Positions 34,383 to 43,168 of a stretch of 64,000 bases of DNA are shown one piece after another. Numbering within the stretch: position 1 is the first letter of the stretch; every line of letters starts with the position of its first letter. Origin of the DNA: Paenibacillus sp. MMS20-IR301 (GTDB lineage Bacteria > Bacillota > Bacilli > Paenibacillales > Paenibacillaceae); the NCBI RefSeq assembly GCF_032302195.1, contig NZ_CP135275.1, forward strand, positions 310,001 to 374,000. Direction: 5' to 3'. Below the pieces are notes generated by a model. That model ran no database searches and had not been told where the DNA came from. It saw nothing but the letters and a program-made list of their open reading frames with translations. Both the position numbers and the translations under genes were made by a program.

Positions 34383-35101
34383 AGTGGGCATTAGTAACCG
34401 GAGCTGACCGGGGAGTCGGACTCAGCCTGGTAAAGGGACTGCTTGAACGGGGATATTCTGTGTTTGCCGGACATTATGCCGGAAGCGGGGAAGAGCTGAA
34501 GCTGCTGGAGGAGGCCAGTGCAGAACGGCTGCGGGTGCTTCCGCTCGATATCAGCGATGCGGATAGTGTAGGCAAGGCACTGGAAGCGGTTGCGGCAGCT
34601 ACGGACCGGCTGGATATCCTGATTAATAACGGGGCAATCCTGGGGGATATGCAGGCTACGGTGGAGGATGAGCTGGACTTTGAAGAAATGGACCGGGTAT
34701 TCCGCGTGAATGCGCTGGGTTCGCTGCGGATGTCAAACGGACTGATCGGGCCCGTTATGGCAAGTGGCAGCAAGATGATCGTCAACATCTCCTCCGAGGC
34801 GGGCAGCATCGGGAGCTGCTGGCGTAATTCCTGGTACGCCTACTGCATGTCCAAGGCTGCTCTCAATATGCAGTCCCAGCTGATTCATAACCAGATATCA
34901 CCGCAAGGCGGCAAGGTCATGGTCATTCATCCCGGCCATGTACAGACTTATATGCAGGGTAAGCTGGATGTGTCGGGCAGCCTGACACCGGATGAATCTG
35001 CCGGGCATATTCTTAGGCTGGTGGATGAGCGGCTGGCGCCAGATTATACCGGGGAGGGGCTGACCCTCATTGATTATGAAGGCCGGACACTCCCGTGGTA
35101 A
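34379..35101 (+). CDS. Short-chain dehydrogenase/reductase
   Basis: 240 residues, classical SDR length. TGADRGVG nucleotide loop near residue 7, NNGA at ~81, catalytic Ser in NISSEAGS and YCMSK as YxxxK. AGGAGG lies seven bases before the ATG. It could be the sulfoacetaldehyde reductase that would feed isethionate to the glycyl radical enzyme, since SDR members do this in other bacteria, but it lies beyond a terminator and has its own upstream region, so an unrelated role is equally open. Directly convergent with the lacI gene (18-base gap). Confidence 0.83.
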   Translation: MKWALVTGADRGVGLSLVKGLLERGYSVFAGHYAGSGEELKLLEEASAERLRVLPLDISDADSVGKALEAVAAATDRLDILINNGAILGDMQATVEDELDFEEMDRVFRVNALGSLRMSNGLIGPVMASGSKMIVNISSEAGSIGSCWRNSWYAYCMSKAALNMQSQLIHNQISPQGGKVMVIHPGHVQTYMQGKLDVSGSLTPDESAGHILRLVDERLAPDYTGEGLTLIDYEGRTLPW

Positions 35102-35118
35102 TCTGCGTGTCAATGTAA

Positions 35119-36159
35119 TTAAATGATGCCCGGCGTGGATTCCCTGATAATCGGCGCTGTGTAGATATGCGAGACCTGGAAGGGCTGTTCCGGTGTCTGG
35201 ATCCGTGACAGCAGCATTTCTGCAGCTTTGACGCCCATCTCGATGCTGTAGATGTGGACAGTGGTCAGATGCGGCTCAATAATGCTTGATTCCGGGCTGT
35301 TATCGAAGCCGCAGACGACAAGCTGACCGGGAATGGAATAACCCAGATTCTTCAGGGATTTCATGAAATTGACCGCAATGTAATCGTTCGCGCACACAAA
35401 GGCGGACGGAAGCTCCGCCATGCCGGTTAATTTCTCTTCCGCCCAGCCGGGACCGGCAAAGAAAGTATCATCTTTATCGAGCACACACTGGTCCGGATTC
35501 AGCCGGATGCCTGCCTCATGCAGCGCCCGGTTGAAGCCGGTCCACCGTTCGTTAAAGCTCCGGCAATGATTATAATCCCCGATGAACCCCAAAGTTGTGT
35601 AACCGCCCTCAATTAGCTTGCTGGTAAGCTGATACGTGCTGTGCTCATTCTCCATTAATAAAATATCCGCCCGGAAATCGGGATAACAGATATGTGCAGA
35701 GCAGTCGATGAAAATAGTCGGTACCGCAAGGCTTGTAATCAGCTGGCTGTAGGCCAGGTTAAACAGCTCAATGCAGATAATCCCGTCCACATTGGCGACG
35801 TCGAAATTATTCGGCAGCGTCAATGCCTTCTGGTCAATCTCCCGGATAATATGTATGGATAAATTATATCCCTCCGCACTGATCCGCTTCTCCAGGCCGC
35901 TGATCAGAGCCGATCCAAAGTGTGAGGTATTCGGAAGATTCTCCGTTAATAAGGCGATATTCCGTGAACTCTTCGGAGGAACCGGGTCCGGCTCTATCAG
36001 AGAAAATTGTTTATACTTTAACTCAATAGCCTTCTTGATCACCTTGCTCCTGGTCTCTTCAGGCAGGCCTTCCGTTCCGTTCAAGGCTTTGGAGGCTGTG
36101 TTTCTGGAGATCCCGAGTGCATCAGCGATATCCTGGATCGTTACTTTTCCCCGTGCCAT
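35119..36159 (-). CDS. LacI family regulator of the fructan locus
   Basis: 346 residues. N-terminal helix-turn-helix KVTIQDIADALGISRNTASKAL and hinge, then a periplasmic-binding-protein-like sugar sensor domain (DGIICIELF, FVCANDYIAVNFMKSL, VVCGFDNSPES). Divergently transcribed from the ABC importer, GH32 and fructokinase genes, so it probably represses or tunes that operon in response to a sugar or sugar phosphate. Confidence 0.88.
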   Translation of the reverse strand: MARGKVTIQDIADALGISRNTASKALNGTEGLPEETRSKVIKKAIELKYKQFSLIEPDPVPPKSSRNIALLTENLPNTSHFGSALISGLEKRISAEGYNLSIHIIREIDQKALTLPNNFDVANVDGIICIELFNLAYSQLITSLAVPTIFIDCSAHICYPDFRADILLMENEHSTYQLTSKLIEGGYTTLGFIGDYNHCRSFNERWTGFNRALHEAGIRLNPDQCVLDKDDTFFAGPGWAEEKLTGMAELPSAFVCANDYIAVNFMKSLKNLGYSIPGQLVVCGFDNSPESSIIEPHLTTVHIYSIEMGVKAAEMLLSRIQTPEQPFQVSHIYTAPIIRESTPGII

Positions 36160-36567
36160 ATCTGTAAGCTCACCTCAGTCTCTTATCGTTGTACTCCCTT
36201 AAATGTATAATAGTTTCGCCAAAATAGCAATGTTATTTTTACAAATGCACAATTATGTTTACATTTTTGAAGCGGGAATAGGTTGGCGTCTTCTTGGTAA
36301 AGGCATAGAGATGAATATTTCTAGCGTGAATATTGCTTTTTTACTGATGGAAGCAGTTTTTTTGATTTTTTCACAACTATATAGAGCATTTAATGATAAT
36401 TTTATTGTCAAATGTACAAATATATTTTTACAAAATGTATTGACTGTTGATGATGTGTTTGGTAAATTGTAAATGAAATGAGGGGCGTGGATGTAAAAAT
36501 GTAAACCTTAACATACGTCCCGGCAGCAGTGAAATACAAACTATGCATAAGAATGGAGGTAAAGGCA
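36160..36567. promoter_or_regulatory. AT-rich divergent control region between lacI and the fructan operon
   Basis: About 400 bases with no credible gene; an 89-codon frame at 36203-36472 is hydrophobic AT-rich run-through. The motif TTTTTACAAATG and its variants recur (near 36237, 36258, 36425 and, inverted, 36493), possible operator half-sites for the LacI protein. A promoter TTGACT (36440-36445), 17 bases, TAAATT (36463-36468) points toward the ABC genes, leaving a ~100-base leader. Confidence 0.5.
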
Positions 36568-37521
36568 TTGCAAAACACGATAGAAGCGGACCGGCGGAAA
36601 CTGGCAGCGGAGCGGAAAGGCTCTCTGATGGAATATGTAAAGAAGCATTACTTTTTGTATCTCATGCTGTCGCCTGCGCTGATCCTGACCCTGATTTTCA
36701 AATACGGTCCGATGTATGGTGCAGTTATTGCCTTTAAGGATTTCAGTCCGCTCAAGGGGATCATGGGAAGTGAATGGGTCGGACTGTACAATTTTGAGAA
36801 ATTCCTGTCATCCCCAAACTTCGGAGTTATTTTTATGAATACGCTTAAATTGAGCTTGTCCGGTCTGATTCTGACGTTCCCAGTGCCCATCCTGCTAGCG
36901 CTGATGCTGAATCAGGTCCGCCGGGCCGGAGTGAAGAAGAATGTCCAGCTGTTCCTGTATGCGCCTAACTTTATATCTGTCGTTGTGGTGGTGGGCATGC
37001 TGTTTATCTTCCTGTCACCGACAGGACCTGTGAATCAACTGTTCAGCTGGATTGCCGGTGAGCCGGTAATGTTCATGTCGCGTCCGGAGTACTTCCGCTG
37101 GATCTATATTCTGTCCGACATCTGGACGGGGGCGGGCTGGGCTTCCATCATCTATGTGGCGGCGCTGGCGAATGTGGACCCTGAGTTACATAATGCGGCG
37201 AATCTGGATGGGGCAAATCTGCTGCAGAGAATCCGTCATATTGATCTTCCGGCCATCCGCCCGATTATGGCGATTGTGTTCATTCTTGCGGCAGGCGGAA
37301 TCATGTCGATCGGCTTCGAGAAGGCTTATCTCATGCAGACGGCCACGAACCTTCCGGCCTCGGAGATCATCCCGACCTATGTATACAAAATCGGCCTGCA
37401 GTCCGGTGACTATGCCTACTCAGCTGCGGTAGGGCTGTTCAATTCGATCATCAATGTCATCCTGCTGGTTACGGTGAACTTCACCGTGAAGAAGCTGAAT
37501 GAGGGCGAAGGCCTTTACTAA
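36568..37521 (+). CDS. LplB-type carbohydrate ABC permease
   Basis: 317 residues from TTG 36568, with GGAGG eight bases upstream; an ATG at 36529 in frame has no such site. Six membrane segments, start YFLYLMLSPALILTLIFKYGPMYG typical of LplB/YtcM-like permeases, and the EAA loop ELHNAANLDGANLLQRIRHIDLPAIRPI. One of two channel subunits of a sugar or oligosaccharide importer whose ATPase is not encoded here; a shared MsmX-type ATPase is usual for this class. Followed 17 bases later by its partner. Confidence 0.88.
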   Translation: MQNTIEADRRKLAAERKGSLMEYVKKHYFLYLMLSPALILTLIFKYGPMYGAVIAFKDFSPLKGIMGSEWVGLYNFEKFLSSPNFGVIFMNTLKLSLSGLILTFPVPILLALMLNQVRRAGVKKNVQLFLYAPNFISVVVVVGMLFIFLSPTGPVNQLFSWIAGEPVMFMSRPEYFRWIYILSDIWTGAGWASIIYVAALANVDPELHNAANLDGANLLQRIRHIDLPAIRPIMAIVFILAAGGIMSIGFEKAYLMQTATNLPASEIIPTYVYKIGLQSGDYAYSAAVGLFNSIINVILLVTVNFTVKKLNEGEGLY

Positions 37522-37538
37522 GAAAGGAGCAACAAGTC

Positions 37539-38420
37539 ATGTTCGTCAAACATTCCCGGATGGACCGTTTTATGCTTGCGCTGAACGCTGCTTTTCTGAC
37601 CCTGGCCGTGCTGGTTGTGATTCTTCCGCTCATCTATGTGGTGATTGCTTCCTTCATGGATCCGTCCGTGCTGCTCAGCCGGGGGATTTCCTTCCGCCTG
37701 TCCGACTGGTCCGCTGAAGGCTACAGGATGATTCTTACCAATCCGGCGATGCTCCGGGGATTTGCCAACGCGGTTTTGTATGCCTCGGCTTTTGCTGTTC
37801 TTACCGTTATGGTTTCAGTCTGCGCCGGATATGCCCTGTCGGATGAGCGGCTCAAGGGGAAAGGCCTGTTTATGACCGTCTTCCTCTTCACAATGTTCTT
37901 CGGCGGCGGCCTGGTCCCGACCTACCTGCTGGTCAAAAACCTGGGGCTGCTGGATACCGTCTGGGCGGTAATTATTCCCGGGGCAGTGAACGTCTGGAAT
38001 ATTATTTTGTCCCGGACCTTCTTCAAGGGGGTACCGAAGGAGCTGAAGGAGGCGTCCAATGTCGACGGCGCTTCGGAGATGAGGATTTTCTTCAGCATCG
38101 TACTGCCGCTCTCCAAGCCGATTATTTTCGTGCTGGCGCTGTACGCTTTTGTCGGCCAGTGGAATTCCTATTTCGACGCGATGATCTATCTTGATAATCC
38201 TAATCTCCATCCGCTGCAGCTCGTGCTGCGCTCCATCCTGATTCAGAATCAGGTAGACCCGGGCATGATCAGTGATCAGCTGGCGGCGGCGGAAATGAAG
38301 CGCTTGTCGGAAATTATCAAGTATGCGGCAATCGTGGTCTCAAGCGTCCCGCTGATTGTTATGTATCCGTTTTTCCAGAAGTATTTTGAGAAAGGTGTCA
38401 TGGTCGGCTCCATTAAATAG
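37539..38420 (+). CDS. LplC/YtcP-type carbohydrate ABC permease
   Basis: 293 residues, six membrane segments, FFGGGLVPTYLLVKNLGLLDT and EAA loop KELKEASNVDGASEMRIFFSIVLPLSKPI. Partner of the preceding permease. GAAAGGAG lies before the ATG. In this family the two permeases and a large binding lipoprotein form the importer for oligosaccharides; the GH32 enzyme downstream suggests fructo-oligosaccharides or sucrose. Confidence 0.88.
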   Translation: MFVKHSRMDRFMLALNAAFLTLAVLVVILPLIYVVIASFMDPSVLLSRGISFRLSDWSAEGYRMILTNPAMLRGFANAVLYASAFAVLTVMVSVCAGYALSDERLKGKGLFMTVFLFTMFFGGGLVPTYLLVKNLGLLDTVWAVIIPGAVNVWNIILSRTFFKGVPKELKEASNVDGASEMRIFFSIVLPLSKPIIFVLALYAFVGQWNSYFDAMIYLDNPNLHPLQLVLRSILIQNQVDPGMISDQLAAAEMKRLSEIIKYAAIVVSSVPLIVMYPFFQKYFEKGVMVGSIK

Positions 38421-38480
38421 GCAGCGGCCCGCACATAGATAAGCTTCTTTCATTCTTATTTATATTGGAGGTCATTTCCG

Positions 38481-40097
38481 GTGACAAGATCAAACAGATC
38501 CAAAGTATTGTCCAAAACTGCTTCAGCCTCTGTCCTCGCTTCCTTCATGTTCCTTGCAGCCTGCGGCGGCGGGGGAGGAGGAGGAAAAGCTGCCAGTGAG
38601 CAACAGGACCCGGACGGCAAAGTTACCCTGAACTTCATTACGCAAAGCTCCGCGCTGGCTCCGGCCGACCCGAATGACAAGCTGATCAATAAACGGCTCG
38701 AAGAGAAAACGAATGTGCATATCAACTGGAAGAACTTCACGAATGATGTGTTTGTGGAGAAAAGAAATCTGGCTGTCGCCAGCGGCGACCTTCCGGATGC
38801 GATTTTCAATGCGGACTATAGCGATTATGAGCTGCTGAAGCTGGCCAAAGACGGCGCCATCATTCCGCTGAATGAGCTGATCGAGCAGAATATGCCTAAC
38901 TTCAGCAAGGTACTGGAGGAAGCTCCCGAGTATAAAAGCATGATTACAGCACCAGACGGCAACATTTACGCATTCCCCTGGATTGAGGAGCTTGGCAACG
39001 GCAAGGAAAGAATCCAGGCGGTGGACAGCATGCCTTGGATTAATGTGGAATGGCTGAAGAAGCTGGGCCTTGATATGCCGGCCACCACGGAAGAATTGAA
39101 GCAGGTGCTGATTGCCTTCAAGACTGGGGATCCGAACGGCAACGGCCAGGCGGACGAAATTCCGTTGTCCTTCATTAACAAGCCGGGAGCGGAGGATTTG
39201 GCCTTCCTGTTCGGTTCGTTCGGACTCGGTGAGAATCCTGACCATGCGGTGGTCAGCAATGACGGCAAAGTAATCTTTACGGCTGCGCAGGAGGACTACA
39301 AGAATGCGGTGAAATTCATCAATGAGCTGTACAAAGAGAAGCTGATTGATATTGAAGCCTACACCCAGGACTGGAGCACTTATCTGGCCAAAGGGAAGGA
39401 TCAGAAATACGGCCTTTATTTCTCCTGGGATAAAGCGAATATCTCCGGCGCTAACGATGCCTATGAAGTAATGCCGCCGCTGGCGGGACCGGATGGTGAA
39501 ATCAATGTCACCCGGACGAACGCCCTGGGTCTTGGCCGCGGCAAGATGGTCATTACGAGCGCGAATAAGAACCTGGAAACTACAGCGAAATGGGTGGATC
39601 AGCTGTATGATCCGCTCCAGTCCGTACAGGACAACTGGGGTACCTATGGTGATGAGACGCAGCAGAACATCTTTGAGTTCGATGAGGCAGCGGCCATGCT
39701 GAAGCATCTGCCGCTTGAAGGTGCCGCACCGGTTGAGCTGCGCGAGAAGACGAGCATCGGCGGTCCGCTGGCGATCCTCGATTCCTATTATGGTAAGTAC
39801 ACCACCATGCCGGATGATGCCAAGGGCAGAATGGATATCGTCAAGAACATTATGGCGCCGAAAATGAAGGCAGAGAACGTGATGCCGAGCGTATTCCACT
39901 CCATCGACGAGCTGGACCGGCTGACGACGATTGAAACCGACTTGTTCGCCTATGTGCTCAGAATGCGGACCGAATGGTACCAGAACGGCAAAATAGATGC
40001 GCAGTGGGCCGATTATCTTAAGGAGCTGGACCGCCTGGGCCTGCAGGAATGGCTGACGATCAAGCAGAGCGGCTACGACAGGGCAACGGGGAAGTAA
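38481..40097 (+). CDS. LplA-like carbohydrate-binding lipoprotein
   Basis: 538 residues. Lipoprotein signal ends FLAACGGGG, followed by a seven-glycine run. Extracellular solute-binding protein family 1, large LplA type: SGDLPDAIFNADYSDYELLKLAKDGAIIPLNEL and GDPNGNGQADEIPLSF (a calcium-loop-like DPNGNGQADE common in this group). Captures the sugar for the two permeases. The large antisense frame over it is a shadow of its codon bias. Confidence 0.87.
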   Translation: MTRSNRSKVLSKTASASVLASFMFLAACGGGGGGGKAASEQQDPDGKVTLNFITQSSALAPADPNDKLINKRLEEKTNVHINWKNFTNDVFVEKRNLAVASGDLPDAIFNADYSDYELLKLAKDGAIIPLNELIEQNMPNFSKVLEEAPEYKSMITAPDGNIYAFPWIEELGNGKERIQAVDSMPWINVEWLKKLGLDMPATTEELKQVLIAFKTGDPNGNGQADEIPLSFINKPGAEDLAFLFGSFGLGENPDHAVVSNDGKVIFTAAQEDYKNAVKFINELYKEKLIDIEAYTQDWSTYLAKGKDQKYGLYFSWDKANISGANDAYEVMPPLAGPDGEINVTRTNALGLGRGKMVITSANKNLETTAKWVDQLYDPLQSVQDNWGTYGDETQQNIFEFDEAAAMLKHLPLEGAAPVELREKTSIGGPLAILDSYYGKYTTMPDDAKGRMDIVKNIMAPKMKAENVMPSVFHSIDELDRLTTIETDLFAYVLRMRTEWYQNGKIDAQWADYLKELDRLGLQEWLTIKQSGYDRATGK

Positions 40098-40283
40098 ATA
40101 ATATATAAATATAAATTAAGATTGAACCGGAATCTTGAGAAAAGGGAGCGGAGCAGCGGAGGATTAGGCTGGAACTGAAGACTGGCATCGGAAGGATAGG
40201 GATTTAAATCAAACTTGGAGATATAGCTTCAGGGGGGGGTGGCGGAGGAGAAGTTTGGAACTGTAGGAGCATAGCATCCGCCT

Positions 40284-40338
40284 TTGTCTGCTGATTTCCA
40301 CCGCTAACAGCGGTTATAATCAAGAAATCTGCAGACAA
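40284..40338 (+). repeat. Long hairpin with nested stem
   Basis: Outer arms of 15 bases (40284-40298 and 40324-40338) match with one mismatch and enclose a second small stem CCGC/GCGG. No T tract follows, so it is more likely an mRNA processing or stability element, or part of a mobile repeat, than a terminator. Confidence 0.55.
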
Positions 40339-40383
40339 CAGCGGCCGGAAGTCCAAACATTCTCTGCAGCTGCGGTTAATCCC
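40318..40383 (+). repeat. Dispersed intergenic repeat, copy B
   Basis: Aligns with the reverse complement of 13276-13341, including the same 19-base core. Two copies 27 kb apart in unrelated non-coding gaps suggest a genome-wide repeat family. Confidence 0.6.
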
Positions 40384-40515
40384 CGGAATAATAAATCACA
40401 AGTATAATCTAATCCAATTCTTACAGTGGCGAAGTCCAAGCCTTTCCCTCAGTTGAGCCCGGCCTTTTCTCTAAATTCTCGGTTCAATCTATCCGGGAGA
40501 AAAGGAGAAATCATA

Positions 40516-42000
40516 ATGTCAGCAACTACTAAACAAAACTACCGGGGGGTCTATCATTTCTCACCCGAGAAGAACTGGATGAATGATCCGAACGGGCTGG
40601 TGTACTTCGAGGGGGAATATCATTTGTTCTTCCAGCATCACCCGGACGGGATGACTATGGGCGAGATGCACTGGGGTCATGCGGTGAGTAAGGACCTGGT
40701 GACTTGGGAGGAGCTGCCGCTTGCGCTGGTGCCGGATGAGCTGGGGATGATTTTTTCGGGAAGCGCTGTGGTCGACTGGCACAATACGACGGGATTTTTC
40801 GGGGAAAAACCGGGTCTGGTGGCAATCTTCACACATCATCTGAACAGGCCGGAAGATGAGCATCCGCTTCAGTATCAGAGTATTGCCTATAGTAAGGATA
40901 ACGGCAGAACCTGGACGAAATACGCCGGGAACCCGGTGCTTACACATGATACCTTCATTGATTTCCGTGATCCCAAAGTATTCTGGGATAGGGAGCGGAG
41001 CCGGTGGGTCATGATTGTCGCCTGCGGCCAGACCGTCTGCCTGTATCATTCGCCGGACCTGATTCACTGGACCTTCGCCAGCGAATTCGGCACAGGCACC
41101 GGTTCGCATGACGGGGTATGGGAGTGTCCGGATCTGTTCCCGCTGGCTGTGGACGGGGATAAGGAGAAGATCCGCTGGGTAATGCTCGTCAGCATTGGCG
41201 CTGACCCTGCCTATGAGGAAGGCTCGCGGACACAGTATTTCACTGGCGGCTTTGACGGTGAGGTGTTCACGCCTGACGAGGCTTCGCATAGCATCCGCTG
41301 GGTGGATTACGGCAGGGATAATTATGCCGGCGTAAGCTGGTCCGATCTGCCGGAGGAAGACGGAAGACGCCTGTTCATCGGCTGGATGAGCAACTGGATG
41401 TATGCGCCGCAGACGCCGTCCGCAGGCTTCCGCGGGGCGATGACCATTCCCAGGGAGCTTACGCTGGAGACAAGAAACGGGGAGGCCGCGCTTATTCAGC
41501 GGCCTGCACAAGAGCTGGAAGCGGTGCGAATTCCGGTCCTGTCGCTCACCAACGCTTCTGCGCAAGAGATTAATGCGGCATGTGCCGGTATTCAGCTGGA
41601 GGCATATGTAATTGAAGCGGAGCTTGCGCCTGGAATGACTGCCGGGTTCCGCATGAAGGCAGGCGCCGCTGAGCAGACGCTTGCCGGAATTAACGGGCAG
41701 ACGCAGGAGCTGTATGTTGACCGGAGGGTATCCGGGAAGAGCAGCTTCCACCCGCTGTTCGCAGGAATGCATTCCGCCAGGCTCGCAGCTCCGGCAGCAG
41801 CCTGTGATCTGCATATCTATGTGGACCGCTCCTCGGTTGAGGTATTTGCCGGCGGAGGCCAGGCAGTTATTACAGATCTAATATTCCCTGAGCACGGATC
41901 AACCGGTCTGGCCGCATTTGCAGAGCAGGAGGAGAAGCGGTTCCTTTCGGTCCGTATTTATGAGCTGTCTCCTGCTGCGCCTGCCGGCGGCAGCCGGTAA
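40516..42000 (+). CDS. Glycoside hydrolase family 32 (sucrose/fructan hydrolase)
   Basis: 494 residues from ATG 40516, with AAAGGAG upstream; an in-frame ATG 30 codons earlier lacks it. GH32 catalytic residues are all visible: nucleophile Asp24 in WMNDPNG, the RDP transition-state Asp in FRDPKV and acid/base Glu in WECPDLF. A five-blade propeller is followed by the C-terminal beta-sandwich (VDRSSVEVFAGGG). No signal peptide, so it acts in the cytoplasm on imported sucrose, sucrose-6-phosphate or short fructans. Fructokinase follows 16 bases later. Confidence 0.9.
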   Translation: MSATTKQNYRGVYHFSPEKNWMNDPNGLVYFEGEYHLFFQHHPDGMTMGEMHWGHAVSKDLVTWEELPLALVPDELGMIFSGSAVVDWHNTTGFFGEKPGLVAIFTHHLNRPEDEHPLQYQSIAYSKDNGRTWTKYAGNPVLTHDTFIDFRDPKVFWDRERSRWVMIVACGQTVCLYHSPDLIHWTFASEFGTGTGSHDGVWECPDLFPLAVDGDKEKIRWVMLVSIGADPAYEEGSRTQYFTGGFDGEVFTPDEASHSIRWVDYGRDNYAGVSWSDLPEEDGRRLFIGWMSNWMYAPQTPSAGFRGAMTIPRELTLETRNGEAALIQRPAQELEAVRIPVLSLTNASAQEINAACAGIQLEAYVIEAELAPGMTAGFRMKAGAAEQTLAGINGQTQELYVDRRVSGKSSFHPLFAGMHSARLAAPAAACDLHIYVDRSSVEVFAGGGQAVITDLIFPEHGSTGLAAFAEQEEKRFLSVRIYELSPAAPAGGSR

Positions 42001-42016
42001 CGGGAGGGCTGCCTGG

Positions 42017-42910
42017 ATGCGTATAGGAGCTATTGAAGCCGGCGGAACCAAATTCATCTGCGGGATCGGGGATGAGAACGGGGTGATCTTGGAGCAGATC
42101 AGCTTCCCGACAAATCATCCGGGGCAGACGATGCCCCAGGTTATTGAATATTTTCAGGGTAAAGAGGTAGAGGCTATCGGAGTCGGCTCCTTCGGCCCCA
42201 TTGATCTCTCTCCAGGCAGCCCGGCCTATGGCTGCATTACGACCACGCCGAAGCCGGGATGGGCAAACTATAATCTGCTTGGCGCCTTGAAGCAGGTCTT
42301 TCCGGTTCCGTTCGGCTGGGATACCGATGTGAATGCAGCGGCATACGGAGAGGTCAAGTGGGGGGCTGCGCGGGGCCTGTCCAGTTGTCTGTACATGACT
42401 GTAGGCACCGGCATTGGTGTCGGCGTATATTCCGAAGGCCGGTTAGTCCACGGTCTTGTCCATCCAGAAGGCGGGCATGTGCCGGTACGGCGTCATCCGG
42501 AGGATGATTATGCCGGACACTGTCCATACCACGGAGACTGTCTCGAAGGAATGGCGGCGGGCCCTGCCATTGAAGCCCGGTGGGGCAAGAAGGGGTATGA
42601 GCTTCCGGCGGAGCACAAGGCATGGGAGATTGAAGCCTATTATCTTGCCCAGTCCATCACCCAAGCCATACTGCTGCTCTCTCCGCACAAAATTATACTC
42701 GGCGGCGGCGTAATGCAGCAGGTGCAGCTGTATCCGCTGATCCGCCGGGCGGTCCTGCGGAATCTGAACGGCTATGTCAATACGGATGCCATTCTGGAGC
42801 GGATGGACGAGTATATTACGGCTCCGGGGCTGGGCCAGCAGGCGGGATTATGCGGCGCTCTGGCCTTGGGACTATCGGCGGCAAGGGGCAATGAAGGCCG
42901 GTTAGAATAG
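42017..42910 (+). CDS. ROK-type fructokinase
   Basis: 297 residues from ATG 42017 (GGGAGGG upstream); longer frames would run inside the GH32 gene. IGAIEAGGTKF nucleotide loop, DTDVNAAAYGE with the catalytic Asp104, and the fructokinase form of the zinc site: His154 in EGGHVPV, Cys169, His172 and Cys175 in CPYHGDC. This signature is that of GmuE/YdhR-type fructokinases. It phosphorylates the fructose released by the GH32 enzyme. Confidence 0.9.
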   Translation: MRIGAIEAGGTKFICGIGDENGVILEQISFPTNHPGQTMPQVIEYFQGKEVEAIGVGSFGPIDLSPGSPAYGCITTTPKPGWANYNLLGALKQVFPVPFGWDTDVNAAAYGEVKWGAARGLSSCLYMTVGTGIGVGVYSEGRLVHGLVHPEGGHVPVRRHPEDDYAGHCPYHGDCLEGMAAGPAIEARWGKKGYELPAEHKAWEIEAYYLAQSITQAILLLSPHKIILGGGVMQQVQLYPLIRRAVLRNLNGYVNTDAILERMDEYITAPGLGQQAGLCGALALGLSAARGNEGRLE

Positions 42911-42933
42911 ATAACTGCATATCACTGAAATCG

Positions 42934-42973
42934 CAGAGCAGCGGCACTTCCATACCGGGAGAACGCTGCTCTG
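42934..42973 (+). terminator. Hairpin after the fructokinase gene
   Basis: CAGAGCAGCG and CGCTGCTCTG pair perfectly over ten bases with a 20-base loop, 23 bases past the stop. The T-run is weak (TTGATGT). Confidence 0.55.
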
Positions 42974-43137
42974 TTGATGTATCCGCCCGGCTGTAATCCG
43001 AGGTGTGACTCCACGCACCTCCTTCTTTTCTGAAAGGTGTATATTCATTCATGTAAACCTCCACTCCCGAGCAAACTTTTCAAAATTTGATTTCAATCCT
43101 CCTTTTGCACCCGGCACCCGTTATAGAATGAGGTTGC

Positions 43138-43152
43138 TGATAGACATTATCA
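43138..43152. promoter_or_regulatory. Palindrome before the flavodiiron gene
   Basis: TGATA-GACAT-TATCA lies 16 bases before the start codon, overlapping the leader. It partly resembles Crp/Fnr half-sites (TGAT/ATCA) but the spacing is not canonical. A candidate site for the Crp/Fnr protein at 46161. Confidence 0.35.
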
Positions 43153-43168
43153 ATTGGAGGCGTGAGAG

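Larger units (their letters stand above)
40098..40515. other. Non-coding interval between binding protein and GH32 genes
   Basis: 418 bases without a gene. It holds a run of nine G (about 40231), a long hairpin (40284-40338) and a dispersed repeat (40318-40383). GH32 may be transcribed from a promoter here or by read-through. Confidence 0.6.

Noticed and set aside
36203-36472. 89-codon plus-strand frame with hydrophobic stretches
   Set aside because: Lies in AT-rich promoter DNA, has no ribosome binding site, and contains the repeated TTTTTACAAATG motif that explains the region better as control sequence.
38523-39899. 458-codon open frame on the minus strand
   Set aside because: It lies wholly antisense to the LplA-like lipoprotein gene, has no family resemblance or ribosome binding site, and results from the codon bias of the sense gene.
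40561-41814. 417-codon open frame on the minus strand
   Set aside because: Antisense to the GH32 gene, whose catalytic motifs are all intact; the frame shows no motif of its own.
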